From Chryseobacterium indologenes (GTDB taxonomy: Bacteria; Bacteroidota; Bacteroidia; Flavobacteriales; Weeksellaceae): a DNA stretch of 64,000 bases. The position numbers were made by a program, and so were the translations under genes. Of the stretch, positions 7,939-16,920 are shown piece after piece. How positions within the stretch are numbered: position 1 is the first letter of the stretch; each line of letters opens with the position of its first letter. The DNA lies in the NCBI GenBank assembly GCA_002439165.1, contig DJTE01000015.1:119757-183756 (forward strand), in the 5' to 3' direction. Under the pieces are notes generated by a model that made no database searches, had not been told where the DNA came from, and saw only the letters and a list, made by a program, of their open reading frames with translations.

Positions 7939-8917
7939 CATCTCTATTGCAGATGAAAAAAATGTAAAAGCCAGCAAGGTAACCTGGAAAAGCGAAGTAG
8001 GATCTTTTATAGATTCATGCACGATTGAACTTCCCAGGATCAGCTACCTCAGGACAGATAAAGTACAGACCCAGGACCTCAATAAAGAGCGTACAAGCAG
8101 TGAGAGAATGGGTTATGCTTTCAGGGAAGGTGATAAGGTAAGCGTTTCCTTAGGTTATAATAAAGCCAATAAAAAACGATTTGAGGGCTTTGTGAAAAGA
8201 GTCAACATGGGAATCCCCGTGAAGATAGAATGCGAAGGATACGGATACCAGCTGTATGAGATCATGTTCAACAAATCCTACCCTTCCGTTACTGTTAAAA
8301 AGCTTTTGGAGGACCTTATTCTGGGAACGGATATCGTTGTTTCCAAAGAGATACCGGATATTCCGCTGAAGAACGTAAGGTTCAAAAACGTCAACGGAAT
8401 CAAAGTCCTGGAATGGCTGAAAGATGAATGTAAACTCGCCGTCTATTTCAACATGAACGAAATCTTCGCGGGAACCCTTTATGGCAAAGTACAGGACAGG
8501 ATAAAGGCCAGAATAGGCTGGAATACGGTAAAAGATGATGAGTTCAAGCAAAAGGCCGTAGATAAAACCACCCGGATCGTCATCCGGGAGAAAAATGACA
8601 AAGGAGAAGTAAACAAAACGAAATCTGACCAGGAGAAACCTACCAGCGAGAAAAGCCTGAAAGTAAAGGCCGGAATTCCTGCCCAGTTCTTAAAGCAGAT
8701 CGCCAACCGTTTGCAGACCAGGGAAAATTACAAAGGCTATGAGGGAAATATCACCCTCTTCCTGGAACCATATGCCGTAAAAGGAATGGTGCTGGAGCTT
8801 GAAGGAGGAATGTATCCCGACAAAACCGGCGAATACTTTATTGAAAGCGTAAGCGGCGAATTCGGGGCTTCAGGAGGAAGACAGACGGTAACATTAGGAT
8901 TTTTAATGCAGAAATAA
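7919..8917 (+). CDS. Baseplate hub protein (late control D / gp27-like)
   Basis: The 332-aa protein resembles the phage late control D family. The first 90 residues form a beta domain with FREGDKVSVSLGY and KRFEGFVKRVNMGIPVKIECEGYG, then a helical swivel (VKKLLEDLILGTDIVV) and a second beta domain ending in GEYFIESVSGEFGASGGRQTVTLGF, the typical hub ending. Hub trimers connect the tube to the spike and carry the tape measure end. It overlaps the preceding gene by 20 bases, and its last base A is the first base of the next ATG. Lengths and gene order agree with Mu/P2 tail modules. Confidence 0.75.
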   Translation: MLTLTSNISIADEKNVKASKVTWKSEVGSFIDSCTIELPRISYLRTDKVQTQDLNKERTSSERMGYAFREGDKVSVSLGYNKANKKRFEGFVKRVNMGIPVKIECEGYGYQLYEIMFNKSYPSVTVKKLLEDLILGTDIVVSKEIPDIPLKNVRFKNVNGIKVLEWLKDECKLAVYFNMNEIFAGTLYGKVQDRIKARIGWNTVKDDEFKQKAVDKTTRIVIREKNDKGEVNKTKSDQEKPTSEKSLKVKAGIPAQFLKQIANRLQTRENYKGYEGNITLFLEPYAVKGMVLELEGGMYPDKTGEYFIESVSGEFGASGGRQTVTLGFLMQK

Positions 8918-9408
8918 TGGCAACACCAGAATATATAAGAGAAGGTCTAAGACAGATCGCCAGCTCACATGCCCCGGCGGTAAGCAATATCGCACAGGTA
9001 AAATCTGTAAACGAAGAAAAAGCAGTATGCATTCTGATTGATGAAGACGGCCAGGAGTATCTGGATGTAAGGCTGCGTCCGGTACTTACCGGCAACAAAA
9101 GCTTTATCCAGATTCCCAAAGTAGGAAGCTATGTCCTCGCCGTAAGAGTGGAAGATGATGACGACTGGATGATTATTGCCTGTGATGTGGTAGAGAAATT
9201 CTACTGGACAACAGGAAAAGCCAGCGTTGAGCTCACCGACAGGATTCATATGGAAGCCAACGGAAAAAACTTCGCCAAACTGGTGGATCAGCTTTTTGAT
9301 GCCATCCGGGAGATGAAGTTTACCACCAACTACGGCCCTACCATCAACCTGATCAACCTTGCGGATTTCGAGAACCTTAGAAATGAATTTAAATCCCTTT
9401 TAAAATGA
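8917..9408 (+). CDS. Central spike / baseplate assembly protein (gpV-like OB fold)
   Basis: A 163-aa protein with an N-terminal OB-like domain: VKSVNEEKAVCILIDEDGQEY, DVRLRPVL and IQIPKVGSYVLAVRVEDDDDWMIIACDV are characteristic of gpV or gp5 N-domains. The C-terminal part, VELTDRIHMEANGKNFAKLVDQLFDAI, resembles the region after the OB fold in short spike proteins. Spikes puncture the target membrane after sheath contraction. No lysozyme domain is present. Translation is coupled to the hub gene by a one-base overlap and to the next gene by an ATGA overlap. Confidence 0.7.
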   Translation: MATPEYIREGLRQIASSHAPAVSNIAQVKSVNEEKAVCILIDEDGQEYLDVRLRPVLTGNKSFIQIPKVGSYVLAVRVEDDDDWMIIACDVVEKFYWTTGKASVELTDRIHMEANGKNFAKLVDQLFDAIREMKFTTNYGPTINLINLADFENLRNEFKSLLK

Positions 9409-9629
9409 GTTTAAGCGCAGCAGAACCAATACTTATCAGCGAACTGCTCAGCATTATGGAAGATGAGGCCGCTGAACAGAACGATGCAGGAGCATCAAGA
9501 ACCAGAATTGCCAAAGCCATGGCCAAAGCAATCAGAAAATTTGTAGAAGCCGGACAGGTAAAAGTAATCGTAAACACAACGGGAACGGCCACTGCCCAAA
9601 CCGGTACAGGAACAGGAAATATAACATAG
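9405..9629 (+). CDS. Small tail-cluster protein, 74 aa, unknown role
   Basis: The N-terminal 50 residues are helical and Ala/Glu-rich (LISELLSIMEDEAAEQNDAG). The last 20 residues are a low-complexity Thr/Gly tail (VNTTGTATAQTGTGTGNIT). It overlaps the spike gene by ATGA and is followed by the gp25-like gene after one base, so it is almost certainly part of the baseplate operon. I do not recognise the family. A small structural adapter or spike-linked part is possible; it does not show the His-rich or PAAR-type metal-binding motifs of known spike tips. Confidence 0.6.
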   Translation: MSLSAAEPILISELLSIMEDEAAEQNDAGASRTRIAKAMAKAIRKFVEAGQVKVIVNTTGTATAQTGTGTGNIT

Positions 9630-9630
9630 T

Positions 9631-9924
9631 ATGCCAGTAGATATTCTTTTAGATGAAAATTTTGAGCTGCAGTTTGCAGAAGGAGACTTCGCTTTTGGTG
9701 AAAGCACTTATGAACACCAGAAAGCCCTGCTATTAGCAGACAAAGGAGAAATTAAACTTTTCCCGAAAAACGGAGTCGGAGCAAGAAAATACCTGGAACA
9801 TGCCGCTCCTGATGAACTGGCCAGAGAGATCCGCCAGGAATTCTTCGCAGACGGAATGAACGTGCAGAAGATAAAAATTGATGAAAACCTTGAAATAGAT
9901 ATAGAAGCAGATTATGGAGATTAA
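9631..9924 (+). CDS. Baseplate wedge protein (gp25 / W-like)
   Basis: At 97 aa it is slightly shorter than the gp25 family. It has LDENFELQFAEGDFAFGEST, then HQKALLLADKGEIKLFPKNGVGARKYLE, and a final beta part with VQKIKIDENLEIDIEADYGD, the usual gp25 beta-alpha-beta pattern. These proteins sit in the inner baseplate and start sheath polymerisation. The next gene begins 11 bases inside its 3' end. Gene order (spike, small protein, wedge, LysM-like, baseplate J) agrees with Mu/P2-like tail modules. Confidence 0.7.
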   Translation: MPVDILLDENFELQFAEGDFAFGESTYEHQKALLLADKGEIKLFPKNGVGARKYLEHAAPDELAREIRQEFFADGMNVQKIKIDENLEIDIEADYGD

Positions 9925-10213
9925 AGTATTAAACAGGCAGTCGATTTTAGATATCTCCATACAGTACACAGGAGATGTTCAGAAATGCTTTGATATTGCC
10001 ATAGCCAACGGAATGGCTGTTTCCGACCTTCTTGCCTCCGGAACCAGGCTTATTATTCCGGATGAATTGGAAAAAAATATTGATGTTACCAACTATTATA
10101 CATCAAGAATGATAAAGCCCGCAACAGGCACCACATTGGAACAGGAAAACCAGTTCCCGTCCTTGAAAGGAATTGGTTACATGCAAATAGGAAACACCTT
10201 TAAAGTAAGTTAA
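9914..10213 (+). CDS. LysM-like tail protein (gpX-like)
   Basis: The 99-aa protein contains a LysM-like fold at about residues 8-50: QSILDISIQYTGDVQKCFDIAIANG followed by LASGTRLIIP, where the final strand matches the LysM signature of a target value followed by a hydrophobic-Pro strand. In contractile tails, LysM proteins of this size (P2 gpX, phage PVC equivalents) lie at the junction of tube and hub. It overlaps the gp25-like gene and is followed after one base by the baseplate J-like gene. Binding to peptidoglycan is possible but not needed for the structural role. Confidence 0.65.
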   Translation: MEIKVLNRQSILDISIQYTGDVQKCFDIAIANGMAVSDLLASGTRLIIPDELEKNIDVTNYYTSRMIKPATGTTLEQENQFPSLKGIGYMQIGNTFKVS

Positions 10214-10214
10214 G

Positions 10215-11114
10215 ATGAATAAAACACTTCAGGAAATAATTAATCAGATTTTACAGCTTAAAAATGAAAACCCCGGTCTGCAGGGCCTCAATACATCTTC
10301 CAGAACCTCTTTCTGGACCAAAATATTTGAAACCGTAGGCTTTGTGATCTGGAACTTTCAGGAAGCCTGTAAACTTCACCTCAAAGAAATTGAAACCCTG
10401 ATCCGGGAGCAGAAAGTTCCCACATTAAGATGGTACAGAAACCAGGCACTGAGATTTCAGTATGGTTTCAGCCTGCTTCCGGACAGCGACCAGTTCTCCC
10501 CTACATATGAGAATGCCGGCGGAAACGAAGTGGTGGCCACCCAGGAAGAAATTGACCTTTCAAAAGTCATCAAATATGTAGCAGTGACGAAAGCTCCCAA
10601 CAGCTCCAAGATCTCTATGAAAATTGCCACCGAAGAGAATGACGAAATCGTTCCGGTAAGCAATCAGATCAAAGAGGCTTTCACAGCTTATATCGAAGAA
10701 ATTCAGGCCGCAGGAGACAATATTGTCATTGTGAATTACAAACCGGATATTTTAAGGCTGCAGTTTAAAATCTGCTATAATCCGGGAGTACTTCTTCAGA
10801 ACGGAATGAGTATCCGGACCTCCAGATTTCCGGTTCAGGACGCTATCAAAAGGTTTTTAAAGAATCTTCCATTCAACGGAGAACTGAGTGTTCAGAAACT
10901 TGAAGCTGCAATTTTAGCCGTGGAAGGAGTTACAGATCTTTTAAACAAAGAAGTATCAAGCAGATGGATAGAAGCCGGAGCACCGGGATACGGAAATTTC
11001 CAGCCGATAGAGATCAGCAGAATTCCAAGCTCAGGAAGCTTTACGTTAAAAGATCCGGAATCTCAGCAGGAAGACTGGAGCGGTATTGAATATATTAATT
11101 ATCAGGCACAATAG
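10215..11114 (+). CDS. Baseplate J-like protein
   Basis: This 299-aa protein has a helical N-terminus (TLQEIINQILQLKNENP), then YVAVTKAPNSSKISMKIATEE and an internal GDNIVIVNYKPDILRLQFKICYNP strand pair, and a C-terminal VQKLEAAILAVEGVTDLLNKEVS motif. The last motif is typical of gpJ / gp6-like wedge proteins, where a helix is followed by GV.D. These proteins form the outer baseplate ring. It sits directly before the gpI-like gene, matching the P2 order J-I-fibre. Confidence 0.7.
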   Translation: MNKTLQEIINQILQLKNENPGLQGLNTSSRTSFWTKIFETVGFVIWNFQEACKLHLKEIETLIREQKVPTLRWYRNQALRFQYGFSLLPDSDQFSPTYENAGGNEVVATQEEIDLSKVIKYVAVTKAPNSSKISMKIATEENDEIVPVSNQIKEAFTAYIEEIQAAGDNIVIVNYKPDILRLQFKICYNPGVLLQNGMSIRTSRFPVQDAIKRFLKNLPFNGELSVQKLEAAILAVEGVTDLLNKEVSSRWIEAGAPGYGNFQPIEISRIPSSGSFTLKDPESQQEDWSGIEYINYQAQ

Positions 11115-11115
11115 T

Positions 11116-11643
11116 ATGAATGACAACCTATTCAATATCAATTTTAAAAGACTTGCCAACTGGTGGCTTTTTACCTTCTGGAGAACAGGATCGGTCCTGA
11201 ATTTAATGTCTGTCTTAATCTTTTATATCGAAGAATTGTATATAGAATTCGGAAGAGAAAGAAAAGACAATATCAGAAAAATGAAGTACAACTATCAGAA
11301 GTTTTCGCTTCAGAGTATTCTGAATTACAACCATGACAGAGCAGGAAACCGGATTAAAATTATAAAAGCGGTCCAGCATGATGGTGTTTATGTTTATACC
11401 GAAGGAGAAACCAATAATCTAAGTGTAAATGACCCAAAGAGGAAATGGCTTTTCGGAGATGAAAGACCTTTATATCTCAGAACCGAATCGGAGCTGCACA
11501 GTGATTATGATTTTATTGTACAGATCCCTATGGATGCCAACAATCCCAATGTCTCATTAATTAATATAGATCAGCTGAAAGCAGATATAGATTTTTACAA
11601 ACTGCCTTCCAAGAGATATCAAATACAACCAAAAGCATATTAA
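11116..11643 (+). CDS. Baseplate / tail protein I-position gene, unknown family
   Basis: ATG 11116 lies two bases after the stop of the baseplate J-like gene and gives 175 aa; a longer frame from 11086 would overlap the upstream gene without need. The protein begins FNINFKRLANWWLFTFWRTGSVLNLMSVL, an aromatic-rich helical stretch that could pack in the baseplate rather than cross a membrane, and continues with beta-rich sequence. By position it corresponds to P2 gpI, which joins fibres to the baseplate, but the sequence itself is not recognised. Confidence 0.55.
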   Translation: MNDNLFNINFKRLANWWLFTFWRTGSVLNLMSVLIFYIEELYIEFGRERKDNIRKMKYNYQKFSLQSILNYNHDRAGNRIKIIKAVQHDGVYVYTEGETNNLSVNDPKRKWLFGDERPLYLRTESELHSDYDFIVQIPMDANNPNVSLINIDQLKADIDFYKLPSKRYQIQPKAY

Positions 11644-11644
11644 T

Positions 11645-12493
11645 ATGAAATATAATTTCAAATTTTTACAAACAGGCGGTATGCCTCTTACCAATGATCT
11701 TATGGCTCTGGTAGAAGAAGCGTATGAAATTTTCGAGGTAATCGGGGATATGGCCGGAAATAAAACAATTTTAGCAGGCTGCGAAACCGTAGGATCATAC
11801 GTAAATCCGGGAATTGTAGCTATCAACGGAAAGCTCTATAATTTTGAAGGAGGTCCCGCTTTTTCATCCGTATACATCCATCAGACAGATACAGAAAAGA
11901 CATTTCAGGATCAGGTAGACAAGATTCTGATTGAAACAAGAATCGTGAAATTCGGATTGGGAACCGTAAATTATTCGTGGTCTGACTTTGTAAAATTAGA
12001 GACCCTGAAAGAACTTCAGATTAAAGTTAACAATAATGCTACTCAGGTAGATGTTGCTGCATTAACGGCGAGGATTGCAAAACTGGAGCAGAAAACAGCT
12101 CCTATCGTTAACGGAGGTATTGTATGGATATGGAAAAAACCGGTATCCGAGATTCCTGCAGGCTGGAAAGAGTGTACAGACTTCAGAGGAAAAACCATTT
12201 TTGGAAAAGATCCTACTGATTCTACATTTATGTCTCCTGGTAACATTGTCGGAAGCCGTACAAAAAATATTACCAAAGACAACCTCCCTGATTATGCATT
12301 AGAACTATGGGCAGCCACCAATTCAGGAAGCACAGGAGTAGGTAATGACCTGTCTATTATAAAGCCTAATGGAAAATGGGGAGACGGATACTATGACCAT
12401 TACTATCAGATCAACTCCGGTGGTAAGGGCGTTCCGATGGATGTACTTAACCCTGGGCGTATTGTTGATTTCATTGAACCGAACTTCCAGTAA
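11645..12493 (+). CDS. Tail collar-type fibre protein
   Basis: The 282-aa protein has an N-terminal domain of about 150 residues, a short coiled-coil-like stretch (VAALTARIAKLEQK), and a C-terminal phage tail-collar domain. The last is seen in GGIVWIWKKPVSEIPAGWKEC, then GKTIFGKDP, VGSRTKNITKDNLPDY and a final FIEPNFQ. Tail-collar domains usually form the tip region of short fibres. It follows the gpI-position gene by one base. The first part could attach to the baseplate, so this may be the adapter for the longer fibres encoded next. Confidence 0.7.
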   Translation: MKYNFKFLQTGGMPLTNDLMALVEEAYEIFEVIGDMAGNKTILAGCETVGSYVNPGIVAINGKLYNFEGGPAFSSVYIHQTDTEKTFQDQVDKILIETRIVKFGLGTVNYSWSDFVKLETLKELQIKVNNNATQVDVAALTARIAKLEQKTAPIVNGGIVWIWKKPVSEIPAGWKECTDFRGKTIFGKDPTDSTFMSPGNIVGSRTKNITKDNLPDYALELWAATNSGSTGVGNDLSIIKPNGKWGDGYYDHYYQINSGGKGVPMDVLNPGRIVDFIEPNFQ

Positions 12494-12535
12494 AAGAAGT
12501 ACTAAAAAACAGGGACCAGATCCAATCCCGGACTG

Positions 12536-14590
12536 ATGTCCTACCCAATTACAACAGCACCAAACGAAATGAAAATACCTTTAAACCAAATATTCAGCTA
12601 CTTTGAAACCGGAGATTTTCCTACCCAGGAACAATTCCAGTCGGCATGGTCATCATTCTGGCATAAAGATGAATCAATACCTACAGATAAAATCACCAAT
12701 CTGAATACCATGCTTCAGAATAAAGCGGACAAGTCTGTGTTTGAACTTCACCTTTCAGATCCTCAGGCCCACACTTCTGTTTTAGCAAAGAAAGATGCTT
12801 CCAACCTGTCTCAACAGGATAAAAATGACTGGAAAAAGGCTTTAAATGTCGGGGAACTCCCTAAAAATACAGCAACAATAGACAGCGATTCTGAACTGGG
12901 CAGTGTATTTACAAAATCACAATCATTAGACCTGTTCATGAAGAATGAAGATTTTCTTAACAGCGAAGGCAAGATCACAGCAGATAAACTGGAAGCCCTT
13001 GCTTTGACAAGAATTTTTAAAGTGAATGAATACTCCCTTCAGGATTTTGTAAACAACACCCATGTTTATCAGTATGAAGAGAGTGATATTATTGCGATTC
13101 CTTCTGCAGATGGGAAATATACCCTGTATTTTTATATCGGAGGCGAAAAAGCAAACGTTGAAAACTACCTGCCAACCGGCTTATCCAATGTAACGATAGG
13201 AATGGTGGAAGGCTTACAGAATGTCCTGAACACCAAAATGGACAAGCCCACCGCTTCAGGAAACTATACTGCGTCCAATCTAAGTGGAACTGTCACCTGG
13301 AAAGCAGTCAACCCCGCCTCCAACTACCTTCTGTACTGGAACGGAACCGATTTTAAAGAATCAGGTGTTTTCCATAATGCCGGTAAACTTGGAATAGGAT
13401 TAACAACCCCTGCTGAACAGTTGCATTTAACGGGAAGGGTGCGAAGTACAGGGTATATTCTGGAGGACAATAATGAAACGGTCAATAATCAGATTACCGC
13501 CTTCAACAGAAGCCTTTTATTCACAAACAGTGTGGGAATCAAAAAGACCATTTTAACCACTGAGGATCTGCCGTCTGAATTTTTGAAATTGCCTGCAAAG
13601 CTCACCAAAGCTCAGAAAGAACAATTTGGAACCGATTGGAATAACCAATACTCCAACGGAAATCTGAATGTATACGGAGTTACTCCTCCGGTTATTAAAA
13701 ATGATCACATTGTCAGATACTTTGTATTGCAGGGATTAAACCTCAATGTCAATCCGGCATTTACTTCCATTAAATTTATACCGGCCGGAAATGCTATCGG
13801 AACCGGTGAAATTGAATGTTTAGGATTTCAGACTTTTGCCAACGGATTATCGATGATTGTTTCGGTGTATGGTGATGCTCTGCAATCCGGCAATAAGTAC
13901 AACCTGATCATCAGAACGACTAATCCAACGATCCAGGTACATAGAACGACAGGCACCATCAATGTTGTGGATACGATCAATAATATTGATATCAGCGGGC
14001 TTAAATGGGAAACCAAATCGTATACGCCGGAACAGGAAGGAAATATATTTAGCGTTAACGGAGGATTGTTCAGGTATAATTCAAGCCCTAGCAATAAAGC
14101 GTATGCTTACGAACCCAATGTTATTGTAGCAAGTGCTAAAAGTGATGTTGTTTTTGAAGCCAACACCAACTTCTATCTGGAAATGAATATGGCTCTTTCA
14201 ACAGTGGTGCCGGCTACCGTTAATGATACGTATGATTTTTATGGTTACCTGGGTTTAATTCAAAAAAATATCCCTTTAACCTTAGCAGATAATTCATTTT
14301 TAAGAGTGATAAGTTCAAGTTTCAGAAGTGGCGGTTATGAATCTGTATTGGTTTGGAATAATATTTCGTCCCTTGCTACCAAAATTGAACCGGGTGCGAC
14401 AGTTATCAGTGCCAATATTATTATCATGAGACAAGGAAATGTGTATACTCAGTTTCTGACAGTAGGCAGTACTTCCCTCATACAATCCGTTACCTCTACA
14501 ACAGAAGCGGTTTCCTTATCACTGACTGCTTCAAACAGCTCCAAACAGAAAACCATTAGCGGATCTGTTGTTCAGGCTTTTACATTTTAA
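12536..14590 (+). CDS. Tail fibre / receptor-binding protein A
   Basis: A 684-aa protein whose first 200 residues closely match the next gene (shared motifs SYFETGDFPTQEQFQ, SSFWHKDESIPTDKITNLNT, LQNKADKSVFELH, DSDSELGSV, GKITADKLEALALTRIFK). After about residue 200 the two diverge fully. The distal part contains a GKLGIGLTTPAEQLHLTGR segment common in long fibre stems and ends in beta-rich sequence. An alternative start at 12569 lines up exactly with the start of the paralogue at 14628 and may be the true one. The conserved N-part probably attaches to the baseplate and the variable part binds the target cell. Confidence 0.75.
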   Translation: MSYPITTAPNEMKIPLNQIFSYFETGDFPTQEQFQSAWSSFWHKDESIPTDKITNLNTMLQNKADKSVFELHLSDPQAHTSVLAKKDASNLSQQDKNDWKKALNVGELPKNTATIDSDSELGSVFTKSQSLDLFMKNEDFLNSEGKITADKLEALALTRIFKVNEYSLQDFVNNTHVYQYEESDIIAIPSADGKYTLYFYIGGEKANVENYLPTGLSNVTIGMVEGLQNVLNTKMDKPTASGNYTASNLSGTVTWKAVNPASNYLLYWNGTDFKESGVFHNAGKLGIGLTTPAEQLHLTGRVRSTGYILEDNNETVNNQITAFNRSLLFTNSVGIKKTILTTEDLPSEFLKLPAKLTKAQKEQFGTDWNNQYSNGNLNVYGVTPPVIKNDHIVRYFVLQGLNLNVNPAFTSIKFIPAGNAIGTGEIECLGFQTFANGLSMIVSVYGDALQSGNKYNLIIRTTNPTIQVHRTTGTINVVDTINNIDISGLKWETKSYTPEQEGNIFSVNGGLFRYNSSPSNKAYAYEPNVIVASAKSDVVFEANTNFYLEMNMALSTVVPATVNDTYDFYGYLGLIQKNIPLTLADNSFLRVISSSFRSGGYESVLVWNNISSLATKIEPGATVISANIIIMRQGNVYTQFLTVGSTSLIQSVTSTTEAVSLSLTASNSSKQKTISGSVVQAFTF

Positions 14591-14627
14591 GCAAAATATA
14601 TAAGATCATTATTCAATTATAAAAATT

Positions 14628-16901
14628 ATGTCAATCCCATTAAATACTATATACAGCTACTTTGAAACCGGAGACTTCCCTACTCAGGAACAGTTCCAGG
14701 CTTCATGGTCTTCCTTCTGGCACAAAGATGAATCGATACCTACAGATAAAATTACCAATCTGAATACCACGCTTCAGAATAAAGCCGACAAATCTGTGTT
14801 TGAACTTCATATTTCAGATCCTCAGGCCCACGCTGCATTTTTAGCGAAAAAGGATGCCTCCAATCTTTCTTCACAAGATAAAGATGACTGGAAGAAGGCT
14901 TTAAACATCGGAGAATTCCCTAAAAACATTGCTACTATAGACAGTGACTCGGAACTGGGTAGTGTGTATACAAAATCGCAGTCCAATGATCTTTTCATGA
15001 TGACTGATGATTATGTAAACAGCGAGGGAAAAATTACTGCAGACAAACTGGAAGCACTGGCCTTAACTAGGATCTTTAAAGCAACAGAAGAGACCATTGA
15101 TGACTTTATCTATAATTCTGATGCTTATCAGTATGAAGAAAGTGATATCGTTGCTATTCCTTACTACGTCGCAGTAGATCAAGACATTAATGGGGCTCCG
15201 GTCCCTGAGCCCCAATACACCCTGTATTTCTATATAGGCGGCGATAAAAAGAATGTTAACAACTATCTCAATACAGGAGTTTCTACGGTATCGATATCAA
15301 TGGTAAATGGGCTCCAGGAGAGCTTAGATAATAAAGTTGACAAACCGTTAGAAGATGGTATTTACCATATTGAAAGAAGAAGGGGATTCACCTATACAGT
15401 ACCTGTCGCTGCCGAAACACTGGCATCAGTGATGAACCGTAACCATTATGCCCCCAAAGGCATTGCCTTCACTGAAGAAACAGACGGAACCGGGCTGCCC
15501 GGCAAACATGCGGTTTTAAGAGCCAATCCGGCAACCTATTCATTTTCTTTCGGAAATATCAATCCCGATCATACCGGAGTATACAATATTGCCGTAGGAT
15601 ATAATAATATGCCGGCCCTCACTGACGGGTCGTCCAACACCGTAATAGGACATTTTGCCGCACAGGGACTTACCACGGGAGGTGCCAACGTTGCATTGGG
15701 ACTTGATTCAGCGAAAGGGCTTACCACAGGTGATGACAATACCTTAATAGGAGTATCGGCAGGATATGGTATTGAAGGCGGTTCAGGAAACACCATGCTT
15801 GGAAAATGGACAGGGTGTAACATTAAAGGAAATAACAATACCTTCCTGGGCTATCAGGCCGGTCTGAACTGGGGTAAAGGAGGAAGCGGCAAATGGTCGT
15901 CCAACATTGTCATCGGAGCCAATACCACCGGACATCCTATGGGGGTCTGGGGCGAAAACAGTATTATTATCGGGTCCAACCTGGAGCTGAACGGACAGCA
16001 GTACAATAAATTCATTATCAATAACTTTACAGCAAAAGATAATAATTATTACAAGACCCACTTTATCGAAGGAAACTTTGCAGACAGATGGCTGAGATTC
16101 GATACCAGCTTACAGGTACTGAGAATGCCTGCCGCAGATGCATCCTACACCAAAAATATCGTAGCAAGACCGGATGGTACATTCGGAACTGAAGATAAGG
16201 TAGATTATATCCCGTTAACCGGTACAAAACCAGAAAAAGTTATTACCGGAGATATTGAATTTTCATCTGAAAACGACTGTAGATTACATAGTGGATCATC
16301 AGATGTTTTTATTAATGATGGATATATCGGTTTGATCAGCACGGCCTCAGAACTTAGGGTAACTTCTGATGAAATACATTTAGAGAATACTTCCAAATTT
16401 ATTAATCTAAACAAAACACAGAACTACATCTCTTTACAATCTAATATTGAAGGGCCCGGGTTGGTAGGCAAATATTATCACGGAGAAAATTATGAGCCGA
16501 ACTCTTTTGTCCAGAAACAATGGGTAGAGGAAAGACTGGGTAATAATGGATATGAGCAGCCTTACAAAGTATATACCGCTCTTATAAAGTTCACTGATGA
16601 CGGAAATTATACACCCATATTTAAAGTACTGGAAAACACTATCGGAAACATTCAGTGGGAACGCAGAATAGAGGGCCGGTATTTTGGCTGGTTAGAAGAA
16701 GCCTATCCGGGCTATCTCTGGATTAACAGTAAAATCAATTTCTATAATAACGAGATCATTGTAGACTGCAGAGCTTCACGCATTGAAGACAGGCTGATTT
16801 CCCTGGATATTTTCAGGCTGTATGAATATGGCCCTATCAGTTTACCCGGAGAGGTAGGAGTTATTGAACTTCGCCTTTATCCACCGGGACAGGAAAAATA
16901 A
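14628..16901 (+). CDS. Tail fibre / receptor-binding protein B
   Basis: A 757-aa paralogue of the preceding fibre, nearly the same over its first 190 residues and unrelated beyond. At about residues 315-450 it carries a run of Asn-Thr-Gly repeats of the type NTxxG...AG, resembling the trimeric head repeats of YadA-like adhesins and peptidase-less fibre shafts. A second shaft part follows (VARPDGTFGTEDKVDYIPLTG) and the tip has GVIELRLYPPG. Encoding two fibres with one shared anchor would let a particle, or a population of particles, recognise two receptors. It is followed after 19 bases by a small membrane protein. Confidence 0.75.
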   Translation: MSIPLNTIYSYFETGDFPTQEQFQASWSSFWHKDESIPTDKITNLNTTLQNKADKSVFELHISDPQAHAAFLAKKDASNLSSQDKDDWKKALNIGEFPKNIATIDSDSELGSVYTKSQSNDLFMMTDDYVNSEGKITADKLEALALTRIFKATEETIDDFIYNSDAYQYEESDIVAIPYYVAVDQDINGAPVPEPQYTLYFYIGGDKKNVNNYLNTGVSTVSISMVNGLQESLDNKVDKPLEDGIYHIERRRGFTYTVPVAAETLASVMNRNHYAPKGIAFTEETDGTGLPGKHAVLRANPATYSFSFGNINPDHTGVYNIAVGYNNMPALTDGSSNTVIGHFAAQGLTTGGANVALGLDSAKGLTTGDDNTLIGVSAGYGIEGGSGNTMLGKWTGCNIKGNNNTFLGYQAGLNWGKGGSGKWSSNIVIGANTTGHPMGVWGENSIIIGSNLELNGQQYNKFIINNFTAKDNNYYKTHFIEGNFADRWLRFDTSLQVLRMPAADASYTKNIVARPDGTFGTEDKVDYIPLTGTKPEKVITGDIEFSSENDCRLHSGSSDVFINDGYIGLISTASELRVTSDEIHLENTSKFINLNKTQNYISLQSNIEGPGLVGKYYHGENYEPNSFVQKQWVEERLGNNGYEQPYKVYTALIKFTDDGNYTPIFKVLENTIGNIQWERRIEGRYFGWLEEAYPGYLWINSKINFYNNEIIVDCRASRIEDRLISLDIFRLYEYGPISLPGEVGVIELRLYPPGQEK

Positions 16902-16920
16902 TAAAAATAACATTAATTAT

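Noticed and set aside
12536..16901. Diversity-generating retroelement at the fibre genes
   Set aside because: There is no reverse transcriptase gene and no template repeat; the fibre differences look like duplication with tip exchange.
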